Shown here: positions 57,713 to 64,000 of the stretch, in pieces | How the letters are laid out: each line of letters begins with the position of its first letter | Position numbering within the stretch: position 1 is the first letter of the stretch | Assembly (NCBI RefSeq): GCF_023273875.1 | Contig: NZ_CP096882.1 | Coordinates: forward strand, 1,302,001-1,366,000 | Reading direction: 5' to 3' | From: Pseudarthrobacter sp. SSS035 | GTDB taxonomy: Bacteria; Actinomycetota; Actinomycetes; Actinomycetales; Micrococcaceae | Length of the DNA: 64,000 nt | Translations under genes and position numbers: made by a program | The notes under the pieces: generated by a model | Seen by the model: the letters and a program-made list of their open reading frames with translations, nothing else | Told to the model about the DNA's origin: nothing | Database searches by the model: none

Positions 57713-58335
57713 CTACCATCACGGTCCTCCTGGTGGACGACCACCTGGTGGTCCGGAGCGGACTCAAGGCGTTGCTGGGTACGCAGCCTGACTTTGACGT
57801 GGTGGCCGAGGCCGCCTCGGGCGAGGAAGCGCTGGGGCTGGTGGAACACCACTCCCCTGATGTGGTGGTGATGGACCTGGCCATGGGCGCCGGAATGGAC
57901 GGGATCGAGGCCATCAGGCAGCTGCGGCAGCGCAACAGCCGGCAGGCCATCCTGGTGTTCACCACGTACGATTCCGACGCGGACATCGTCCGGGCGGTCG
58001 ACGCCGGCGCCATGGGCTACCTCCTCAAGGACGCCGCCCCGGACGAAATCTTCGCCGCCATCCGCGGTGCCGTGCAAGGGAAGAGCGTCATGAGCGCCCC
58101 CGTGGCCTCCCGGCTCTTCCAGCAGCTGCGCAATCCCGACGAGGTCCTGACGCCCCGGGAGGCGGAGCTGCTGAGCCTCCTGACCGAGGGGCTCAGCAAC
58201 CGGGAACTGGGCCAGCGGCTCTTCATCTCCGAGGCCACCGTCAAGACCCATCTGGCGCACATTTACGCCAAGCTCGGGGTGGAGACCCGCGCCGCGGCGA
58301 TCGCCACGGCCATCCGCCGGGAGGGCATGCGCTAG
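57709..58335 (+). CDS. NarL/LuxR family response regulator
   Basis: A 208-residue regulator with an N-terminal receiver ('TVLLVDDHLVVRSGLKALLG', phospho-acceptor Asp56 in 'DVVVMDLAMGAGMDGIEAIR', the conserved Lys in 'GAMGYLLKDAAPDEIF') and a C-terminal LuxR HTH at ~142-205 ('LTPREAELLSLLTEGLSNRE', 'LGQRLFISEATVKTHLAHIY'). It acts as the partner of the preceding kinase, whose stop it overlaps. All phosphorylation residues are present. Targets are unknown, but the divergent HbpS-like gene is a plausible one. Confidence 0.95.
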   Translation: MTTITVLLVDDHLVVRSGLKALLGTQPDFDVVAEAASGEEALGLVEHHSPDVVVMDLAMGAGMDGIEAIRQLRQRNSRQAILVFTTYDSDADIVRAVDAGAMGYLLKDAAPDEIFAAIRGAVQGKSVMSAPVASRLFQQLRNPDEVLTPREAELLSLLTEGLSNRELGQRLFISEATVKTHLAHIYAKLGVETRAAAIATAIRREGMR

Positions 58336-58505
58336 CCCGCAGCGGTCAATTCCCGGGTACCACTTCTGTAACAGCCGTGACACTTGATGACTGCAGCTAT
58401 TGCACGCCCACCGCGCAGCCCCTAGGTTTGAGACAGCGGACTACAGACTCCGCGTCTGCCTGCCGTCCGAGCAGGACCAGAAAAGGGTTACAAAGGAAGT
58501 TAGCA

Positions 58506-58709
58506 ATGGCAACAGGCACAGTTAAATGGTTCAACGCTGAAAAGGGCTTTGGTTTCATCGCTCCGGACGACGGATCCGCCGATGTTTTCGCGCACTATTC
58601 CGCAATCGCCAGCAGCGGCTACCGCTCGCTGGATGAGAACCAGAAAGTCGAATTCGATGTGACCCAGGGCCCCAAGGGCCCGCAGGCAGAGAATATTCGC
58701 CCGCTCTAA
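58506..58709 (+). CDS. Cold-shock protein (CspA family)
   Basis: A 67-residue CspA-type OB-fold protein that binds single-stranded RNA and DNA. The RNP1 motif 'KGFGFIAP' and RNP2 motif 'VFAHYSAI' are intact, as are 'TGTVKWFNAEKG' at the N-terminus and 'FDVTQGPKGPQAENI' at the end. The length is standard. It follows the response-regulator gene by 170 bases, which probably contain its own promoter and untranslated leader. GGAAG precedes the ATG. A strong terminator at 58720-58763 ends it. The protein may aid translation at low temperature or act constitutively, as in other actinobacteria. Confidence 0.96.
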   Translation: MATGTVKWFNAEKGFGFIAPDDGSADVFAHYSAIASSGYRSLDENQKVEFDVTQGPKGPQAENIRPL

Positions 58710-58719
58710 GGTTCTGATC

Positions 58720-58763
58720 AACTGCCCTGACCGTGCTGCAAAGCATGGCCAGGGCAGTTTTTT
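58720..58763 (+). terminator. Rho-independent terminator of the cold-shock gene
   Basis: AACTGCCCTG (58720-58729) pairs with CAGGGCAGTT (58750-58759), with inner GTGCT/AGCAT-type pairing, followed by a run of six T ending at 58763. Confidence 0.9.
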
Positions 58764-58788
58764 CTTAAGTTTTGTTGCCCGCGAACTT

Positions 58789-59958
58789 CTAGACGAAGGC
58801 CGATTTTCCGGTAACGGCCCGGCCAACGATCAGCGAATTGATTTCGTAGCTGCCCTCATAGGTATAGAGGATTTCGGCATCACCAAACAGCTTGCCCATT
58901 TCAAAGTCCGAGCTGATCCCGTTGCCGCCCAGCAGCGACCGTCCCATCGCCACCGACGCGCGGGCCAGCCGGGTGCACGTGGACTTTGCCATGGCCGCCT
59001 GCGCCATCTCCAGCTTGCCGTCCGTCTGGATCCGGGCGAGCTGGGCCATCAACGCCAGTGACGCGGAGGCGTTGCCCAGGATCTCCGCCAGTTGCTGCTG
59101 GACCAGCTGGAAGCATGCCAGTTCCTTGCCGAACTGCCTGCGTTCCAGGGAGTAGGAACGGGCGACGTCGAACGCGGCCAGCTGGATCCCGGCACCTTGC
59201 CAGCCAACCCAGGCGCGCGAATCCCGCAGGAGGTCGTTGGCCTTGGAGAAGTCCGTAGCGCCCGGCAGCATGTTGGACGCCGGAATCCTGACGTTGTCCA
59301 GCACGATGTCCGCGTTCTGCATGATCCGCAGGCCGATCTTGTTGGCAATCTTGGTTGCCCGGTAGCCAGCGCGGTCCGTCTCCACAATGAAGCCCTTGAT
59401 GTGCCCGTCCGCAGCGTCGCGCGCCCACACCAGGGCAAAGTCCGCGATGGTCCCGGAGCCGATCCAGCGCTTCGCGCCGTTGATCACCCACTCGCCGCCC
59501 TCCAGCCGCGCGGATGTTTCCAGCCCGCCGGCGATGTCCGAGCCGTGCTCCGGTTCGGTCAGGGCGAAGGCGCCCAGCTGGGTAAAGTTCTTCAGGCCAG
59601 GCAGCCACCGCTGCTTCTGTTCCTCGGAACCGAGGGCGTCGATCATCCCCACGATCAGTTCGTTGTGAATCCCCACGAGTGCCGACAGCGAAACGTCCGC
59701 CCTGGCCACTTCGACGTACATCAGGCCCTTGAAGAGCTTGGACGTGCCGTCCGTCTGCAACGTACCAAGCCCGTGCTTGCCCATCTCCGCCAGCAGCCCG
59801 AACGGGAATTCCTCGCGGTTCCAGTAGTCAATGGATGCCTGCCGCACCGTGGACTGCAGGAACGCCCGGATCTCCAGGTAGCGCTCGCGCTCCGCTGCGG
59901 GCAGGAGGTCCACGATGTGCATCAGGTCTGCCTCTGGAAAGGGCGGGGCTTCGGTCAC
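58789..59958 (-). CDS. Acyl-CoA dehydrogenase, glutaryl-CoA-dehydrogenase-like
   Basis: A ~389-residue flavin acyl-CoA dehydrogenase. Domain order is normal: the alpha N-terminal part, then 'LGAFALTEPEHGSDIAGGLE' (FAD/substrate block), 'WVINGAKRWIGSGTIADFAL', 'RIMQNADIVLDNVRIPASNM', and the C-terminal four-helix part with 'SLERRQFGKELACFQLVQQQ', 'LGGNGISSDFEMGKLFGDAE' and 'YTYEGSYEINSLIVGRAVTG', whose Glu is the catalytic base. The last block most resembles glutaryl-CoA dehydrogenase. GTG 59956-59958 (MTEAPPFPEA) is the likely start. It is divergent from an acyl-CoA synthetase gene, and both may serve one short-chain acid pathway. The substrate is not certain. Confidence 0.9.
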   Translation of the reverse strand: MTEAPPFPEADLMHIVDLLPAAERERYLEIRAFLQSTVRQASIDYWNREEFPFGLLAEMGKHGLGTLQTDGTSKLFKGLMYVEVARADVSLSALVGIHNELIVGMIDALGSEEQKQRWLPGLKNFTQLGAFALTEPEHGSDIAGGLETSARLEGGEWVINGAKRWIGSGTIADFALVWARDAADGHIKGFIVETDRAGYRATKIANKIGLRIMQNADIVLDNVRIPASNMLPGATDFSKANDLLRDSRAWVGWQGAGIQLAAFDVARSYSLERRQFGKELACFQLVQQQLAEILGNASASLALMAQLARIQTDGKLEMAQAAMAKSTCTRLARASVAMGRSLLGGNGISSDFEMGKLFGDAEILYTYEGSYEINSLIVGRAVTGKSAFV

Positions 59959-60052
59959 AACACGCTCACGTCCTTGTGGCTGCACGCTTCATATCCCTTC
60001 GGTCTTCCAAACCCTTGGATGTCCTAGTATATTGCACAGGGATGGATTCTTA

Positions 60053-60066
60053 GTGATGCGCATCAC
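60053..60066. promoter_or_regulatory. GTGATGCGCATCAC palindrome (CRP/GlxR-like)
   Basis: A perfect 14-bp palindrome in the 127-base divergent region, 19 bases before the synthetase start. It fits GTGA-N6-TCAC, the core of CRP/GlxR sites, but could also bind the MarR regulator encoded downstream. Confidence 0.55.
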
Positions 60067-60085
60067 TGGACGAAAGGTGTCCCCC

Positions 60086-61813
60086 ATGTCAGTCACCGAT
60101 GACTTCCGCGAGGCACGCGACCGCCTGCTGACCCTGCATTCCGACTACCACCAGGCCAGGCGCGAGTTCGTGTGGCCGCGCTTCACGGAATTCAATTTTG
60201 CCCTCGACTGGTTCGATCAGATCGCCGCCGATCCCGAGAAGGCCGACAATCCGGCCCTGGTCATCGTGGAGCAGGACGGATCGGCCATGCGCCGGAGTTT
60301 CGCGGACCTGGCCGCCCGTTCCAACCAGGTGGCCAACTGGCTGAGAAGCCATGGCATGCGCCGCGGGGACCGCATGATCGTTATGCTGGGCAACCAGGTG
60401 GAGCTCTGGGAGCTGATGCTGGCCGGCATCAAGCTGGGCATCGTCCTGATCCCCACCACTACCCTGATGGGTCCGGAGGACCTGGCCGAACGCGTGGAGC
60501 GCGGCGAGGCGGGCTGGGCCGCCGTCGGACGTTCCAACATCGGTAAGTTTGCCGGCGTCCCCGGCGATTACCGCCTGATCGAAATCGGCGCCGGCGGCGT
60601 TTCAGCCGGCACCCCCGGCGCCCTCCAGTACACGGATTCGACGACGGCGACAGTCCCCTTCACAGCCGACGCCCCCACCCACGCGGACGAGATGCTGCTG
60701 CTGTATTTCACCTCCGGAACCACGTCGAAGGCCAAGCTGGTGGAGCACACCCATACGTCGTACCCGGTGGGGCACCTCTCCACGATGTACTGGATCGGCC
60801 TGGAACCCGGCGACGTGCACCTGAACGTGGCCTCACCGGGCTGGGGCAAGCACGCATGGTCCAATTTCTTCGCCCCGTGGATCGCCGAGGCGTGCGTATT
60901 TGTCTACAACTACGAACGGTTCGACGCCCGTGCCCTGATGGAGCAGATGGACCGCGAGCACGTCACCAGCTTCTGCGCCCCGCCGACGGTCTGGCGGATG
61001 CTCATCCAGGCGGACCTGAAAGTGCTGAAGACCCCGCCCACCAAGGTGGTCTCCGCGGGCGAACCGCTAAACGCCGAAGTGATCGAACAGGTCCAGCGCG
61101 CCTGGGGCCAGACCATCAGGGACGGCTTCGGCCAGACCGAAACCACCGTCCAGGTGGCCAACACGCCCAGCCAGCCGGTCACCATCGGCGCCATGGGGCG
61201 GCCGCTTCCCGGCTATGACGTGGTGCTGGTGGACCCCAACACGGGGGAAGAAGCCAACGACGGCGAGCTGTGCCTCCGCCTGGACCCCCGGCCGGTGGGG
61301 CTGATGAAGGGCTACTACGGGGACGCGGAACGGACCGCCGAGGCGTTCCGCGGCGGCTATTACCACACGGGCGACATGGCCAGCCGGGACAAACACGGCG
61401 TCATCACCTACGTGGGCCGCGACGACGACGTCTTCAAATCCTCCGACTACCGGCTCTCGCCATTCGAACTGGAGAGCGTGCTGCTGGAACACCCCGCCGT
61501 GGCCGAGGCGGCTGTGGTTCCGTCGCCGGATGCGGTCAAGCTTTCCGTCCCCAAGGCCTACGTTGTGCTGGTGTCCGGACTGGAGCCGGGGCCGGAGCTG
61601 GCCGAGGACATCCTACGGTACTGCCGCGAACACCTGGCGCCGTTCAAGCGGATCCGGCGGCTGGAATTCGCGGCGCTGCCCAAGACCATCTCGGGCAAAA
61701 TCCGCCGTGTGGAGCTGCGGCACAATGAGGAGCTCCGGCATGGCGGGGGCACCCATCCCGACGGCCTCGGAGTGGAGTACTCCGAGGCCGATTTCCCGGG
61801 GCTGAAGGGCTGA
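60086..61813 (+). CDS. AMP-dependent acyl-CoA synthetase (medium-chain ACSM-like)
   Basis: A 575-residue adenylating synthetase. The N-terminal 'FNFALDWFDQIAADPEKADN', ATP-loop 'LLLYFTSGTTSKAKLVEHTH', 'LEPGDVHLNVASPGWGKHAW', 'IRDGFGQTETTVQVANTPSQ', and the hinge/tail 'GRDDDVFKSSDYRLSPFELE' plus 'LPKTISGKIRRVELRHNEE' (catalytic Lys) match the medium-chain (ACSM-like) acyl-CoA synthetases. It activates a carboxylic acid with ATP and CoA. ATG 60086 (MSVTDDFREA) is chosen; AAAGG is about ten bases upstream. It is followed 2 bases later by a MarR gene and is divergent from the acyl-CoA dehydrogenase. Confidence 0.92.
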   Translation: MSVTDDFREARDRLLTLHSDYHQARREFVWPRFTEFNFALDWFDQIAADPEKADNPALVIVEQDGSAMRRSFADLAARSNQVANWLRSHGMRRGDRMIVMLGNQVELWELMLAGIKLGIVLIPTTTLMGPEDLAERVERGEAGWAAVGRSNIGKFAGVPGDYRLIEIGAGGVSAGTPGALQYTDSTTATVPFTADAPTHADEMLLLYFTSGTTSKAKLVEHTHTSYPVGHLSTMYWIGLEPGDVHLNVASPGWGKHAWSNFFAPWIAEACVFVYNYERFDARALMEQMDREHVTSFCAPPTVWRMLIQADLKVLKTPPTKVVSAGEPLNAEVIEQVQRAWGQTIRDGFGQTETTVQVANTPSQPVTIGAMGRPLPGYDVVLVDPNTGEEANDGELCLRLDPRPVGLMKGYYGDAERTAEAFRGGYYHTGDMASRDKHGVITYVGRDDDVFKSSDYRLSPFELESVLLEHPAVAEAAVVPSPDAVKLSVPKAYVVLVSGLEPGPELAEDILRYCREHLAPFKRIRRLEFAALPKTISGKIRRVELRHNEELRHGGGTHPDGLGVEYSEADFPGLKG

Positions 61814-61815
61814 GG

Positions 61816-62322
61816 ATGGCCGCGCCACTGCCCCGGGACCCCATCGCGGACGCCCAACGGAACTGGGAGGAGCACGGCTGGGCCGACGTCGCCGCTCCGA
61901 TGGCCGCGATCACGGCGATCATGCGCACGCAGCAGATCCTGCTGGCCCGGATCGAGGGCGCCCTGAAGCCGTTCGGGCTGACCTTCGCCCGCTACGAACT
62001 GCTCGCGCTCCTCAGCTTCGCCCGCAGCGGCGCGCTGCCCATGAACAAGGCGAGCGCCCTGCTCCAGGTCCATCCCACCTCGGTGACGAACGCCGTCGAC
62101 CGTTTGGAAGGCTCGGGACTGGTGACACGCTCGCCGCATCCCACGGACGGCCGCACCACCCTGATCGAGCTCACCACGGAGGGGCGGATCGTTGCCAAAC
62201 GGGCGACGGCGGTGCTCAACACCGAGGTTTTTGGCCAGTCAGGTTTCGACGCGGCCGACGTGGACCAGCTGATCCGTATCCTGGGCACGTTCCGCCGGAA
62301 TGCCGGGGACTTTGCGGACTAA
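61816..62322 (+). CDS. MarR family transcriptional regulator
   Basis: A 168-residue winged-helix regulator. Helices 'IARIEGALKPFGLTFARYEL'-like 'LLARIEGALKPFGLTFARYE' and 'LLALLSFARSGALPMNKASA' lead to the recognition part 'LLQVHPTSVTNAVDRLEGSG' and the wing 'LVTRSPHPTDGRTTLIELTT'. MarR proteins bind palindromic sites as dimers and release them on binding phenolic or acyl-CoA ligands. Placed 2 bases after the acyl-CoA synthetase stop, it is probably autoregulated with that gene, and the palindrome at 60053-60066 is a candidate site. It ends convergently with the XRE-cupin gene. Confidence 0.92.
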   Translation: MAAPLPRDPIADAQRNWEEHGWADVAAPMAAITAIMRTQQILLARIEGALKPFGLTFARYELLALLSFARSGALPMNKASALLQVHPTSVTNAVDRLEGSGLVTRSPHPTDGRTTLIELTTEGRIVAKRATAVLNTEVFGQSGFDAADVDQLIRILGTFRRNAGDFAD

Positions 62323-62355
62323 GCACGTCTCTTGGCGCTTGGCGGCCTTACGGGT

Positions 62356-62934
62356 CTAGGAGCGCGGTTTGGCTCTGACGTGCATGCGTTCGCCCTGGGT
62401 TCCAAAGAGGCTCAGGAACTCCACGGCTTCGGTGTCCGCGCGGCCGAACCAGTGGGGTACCCGGGTATCGAATTCAGCTGCTTCGCCGGGCCCCATCACC
62501 AGGTCCTGACCGCCCAGGACCATCCTGAGTTTGCCGTTGAGCACATACAACCATTCGTACCCCTCATGGACTTGGGGGTCCGGCTGGTCCGGCGTGCCGG
62601 CCGGCAGGATGTGCTTGTAGGCCTGGATCCCGCCGGGCCGTCTCGTCAGCGGGATGATGGTCATGCCGTGCCGGACCATGGGGCGCAGGTGCAGGCGGGG
62701 ATCGCCCGTGGCGGGAGCCCCAACGAGTTCGTCCAGCGGGACCCGGTGCGCTTTGGCCAGCGGCAGCAGCAGCTCCAGGTTGGGGCGGCGCTGACCGGAT
62801 TCCAGCCGTGAAAGTGTGCTGACCGAAATCCCGGTGGCCTCGGCCAGGGCCGCCAGGGTGGTGTTGCTGTTGAGGCGCAGGGCCCTGAGCCGGGGCCCCA
62901 CCGCCGCCAGCACGTCGTCGAATTCTTCATCCAT
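62356..62934 (-). CDS. XRE family regulator with C-terminal cupin domain
   Basis: A 192-residue two-domain regulator. The N-terminal HTH is 'LRALRLNSNTTLAALAEATG' with 'ISVSTLSRLESGQRRPNLEL', and the C-terminal cupin is 'QVHEGYEWLYVLNGKLRMVL' with 'DLVMGPGEAAEFDTRVPHWF', holding the His/Glu metal-site pattern. Such XRE-cupin proteins usually repress genes for amine, amino-acid or stress metabolism. ATG 62932-62934 (MDEEFDDV) gives the standard length; the much longer frame upstream overlaps the divergent flavoprotein gene and is rejected. It is divergent from the thioredoxin-reductase-like gene by 66 bases, so it very likely controls that gene. Confidence 0.92.
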   Translation of the reverse strand: MDEEFDDVLAAVGPRLRALRLNSNTTLAALAEATGISVSTLSRLESGQRRPNLELLLPLAKAHRVPLDELVGAPATGDPRLHLRPMVRHGMTIIPLTRRPGGIQAYKHILPAGTPDQPDPQVHEGYEWLYVLNGKLRMVLGGQDLVMGPGEAAEFDTRVPHWFGRADTEAVEFLSLFGTQGERMHVRAKPRS

Positions 62935-63000
62935 GTGCCCAGTTTGCCATTCCAGCAACTTTCCTTGCCAACCCGTGCAGGTGCCTCGGACCATGGAGTC

Positions 63001-63975
63001 ATGAGAACAGACAATGACAACACGTACGACGTCCTGATCATCGGTGGAGGGGCCGCCGGCCTGAGCGCCGCACAAATGTTGGGCCGGTCGCGCCGCTCCG
63101 TTGTGGTGGTTGATAGCGGCGAACCCCGCAACGCCCCCGCCCAGGGGGTCCACGGATTCCTGTCCCGCGATGGTGTCAGCCCCGCCGAACTCCTGAGGAT
63201 CGGACGTGCCGAAGCCGAGCACTACGGCGCACGGATAGTGGAGGGCGAGGCCGTTGCTGCTGCGGGCAATGCGGCCGACGGGTTTTCCGTGACCCTGGCG
63301 GACGGCAGCGTGATCCGCGGGCGCCGCCTGCTGATCACCACCGGGCTGGTGGACGAATTGCCGGGGATTGCCGGGCTCCGCGAGCGCTGGGGCAGGGATG
63401 TGCTGCACTGCCCGTTCTGCCACGGCTGGGAGGTGCAGGATCAGGCCATCGGCATTCTGGGCAACGGGCCTTGGTCCGTGCACCAGGCCCTGCTCTTCCG
63501 CCAGTGGAGCGGCAACATCACCCTGTTCCTGAACGACCTGACCCTGCCCACCGACGACGAGCTGGAGCAGTTGGCCGCCCGGGGCATCAGGGTGGTGGCG
63601 GGCGCCGTTGAATCATTGCGCGTGGAGCAGGACGTCCTGCGCGGTGTCGCCTTGGCCGGCGGACCCGAGATCGCCGTGGACGCGGTAGTGGTGGGACCCC
63701 AGGTGCGCGCACGGCTGGGCGCCTTCGCCGGGCTTGGCCTCGAGCCGGCACCCCATCCAATGGGGATCGGGGACTTCCTGGAGACCGATGCCGACGGCGC
63801 CACCGCGGTCCCGGGGGTGTGGGCGGCGGGCAACGTGACGGACATGCGTGCGCAGGTCCTGGCGTCGGCGGCGGCTGGTGCGTGGACCGCCGTCGTGATC
63901 AACAACCATCTGATGGCCGAGGAACTGGCCGCAGACGTCGCGGCCCACCGGGAAGCCCTATCGGTTGCCCGGTAA
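63001..63975 (+). CDS. Thioredoxin-reductase-like FAD/NAD(P) oxidoreductase
   Basis: A 324-residue flavoprotein. The FAD-binding start is 'YDVLIIGGGAAGLSAAQMLG', followed by 'VVVVDSGEPRNAPAQGVHGF'. The redox-active pair is in 'DVLHCPFCHGWEVQDQAIGI' (CPFC). The late FAD motif is 'VPGVWAAGNVTDMRAQVLAS'. The CPFCHG pattern and the overall length match a group of actinobacterial thioredoxin-reductase-like oxidoreductases rather than TrxB itself, which has CATC. The substrate disulfide is unknown. ATG 63001 is used. The divergent XRE-cupin gene probably regulates it. The stop codon lies in a 15-base tandem duplication at the right edge. Confidence 0.9.
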   Translation: MRTDNDNTYDVLIIGGGAAGLSAAQMLGRSRRSVVVVDSGEPRNAPAQGVHGFLSRDGVSPAELLRIGRAEAEHYGARIVEGEAVAAAGNAADGFSVTLADGSVIRGRRLLITTGLVDELPGIAGLRERWGRDVLHCPFCHGWEVQDQAIGILGNGPWSVHQALLFRQWSGNITLFLNDLTLPTDDELEQLAARGIRVVAGAVESLRVEQDVLRGVALAGGPEIAVDAVVVGPQVRARLGAFAGLGLEPAPHPMGIGDFLETDADGATAVPGVWAAGNVTDMRAQVLASAAAGAWTAVVINNHLMAEELAADVAAHREALSVAR

Positions 63976-63992
63976 TTGGTTGCCCGGTAATT
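63963..63992 (+). repeat. 15-base tandem duplication over a stop codon
   Basis: GGTTGCCCGGTAATT occurs twice in a row (63963-63977 and 63978-63992). The first copy contains the TAA stop of the flavoprotein gene at 63973-63975. Confidence 0.9.
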
Positions 63993-64000
63993 GCCGGTCA

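Overview
The window looks like chromosomal DNA of a high-GC, soil-type actinobacterium of the family Micrococcaceae, close to Arthrobacter, Pseudarthrobacter or Paenarthrobacter. The case rests on strong G/C third-position bias, frequent GTG starts, ATGA/GTGA gene overlaps, an IdeR/DtxR-type iron box, DUF3151 and YjbR-type housekeeping proteins, and short 'GGTTTCGACAAGCTCAACCACC' palindromic repeats. The genus is inferred, not proven. I saw no rRNA, tRNA, CRISPR array, transposase, integrase or phage gene.

Layout, left to right. 1-3.1 kb: small housekeeping genes, namely a TPR-like protein cut by the window edge, DUF1990, MmcQ/YjbR, a 2-oxoglutarate oxygenase and a CoA-binding protein. 3.24-8.7 kb: a sulfur operon behind a SAM-I-type riboswitch (acetyl-CoA synthetase, SfnG-type sulfone monooxygenase, MetY, CoA-binding protein). 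The coding sequences of its first three genes contain translated palindromic repeats. 8.7-14.5 kb: ECF-like sigma factor with a putative membrane regulator, DUF1508 protein, purA, secreted M14 carboxypeptidase and a UDG-like protein. 14.5-18.7 kb: iron-siderophore ABC importer under a DtxR-like box, with its first permease gene broken by two frameshifts. 18.9-26.4 kb: DUF3151, fructose-bisphosphate aldolase, DUF559 protein, frameshifted lipase, SpoU methyltransferase, HAD phosphatase, Tat-exported alpha/beta hydrolase and pyrE. The DUF559, lipase and SpoU genes are each followed by the same ~63-bp hairpin.

26.4-46.6 kb is the most distinctive block: a uronate/oligosaccharide catabolic region with two LacI regulators and at least five matching LacI-type operators (core CAACCGGTTG). 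It holds a GPH symporter, mannonate dehydratase, a gluconokinase-GH3 fusion protein, UxaC and UxuB. It also holds a Dpp-type ABC importer with a permease-ATPase fusion, flanked on both sides by a Gfo/Idh oxidoreductase plus TIM-barrel isomerase pair. Together these could import glycosides, cleave them hydrolytically or by 3-keto chemistry, and pass uronate through fructuronate and mannonate to KDG.

46.6-64 kb: nadE; an IclR regulator divergent from a CoA-transferase and thiolase operon with paired TCCACAAnGTGGA palindromes; a debranching-type glucosidase with a GT4 glycosyltransferase; an ankyrin lipoprotein; a secreted HbpS/GlcG-like protein; a NarL-type two-component system; a cold-shock protein; an acyl-CoA dehydrogenase divergent from an acyl-CoA synthetase and MarR regulator; an XRE-cupin regulator; and a thioredoxin-reductase-like flavoprotein. 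Three frameshifts in two genes (siderophore permease and lipase) could be real decay or assembly errors.
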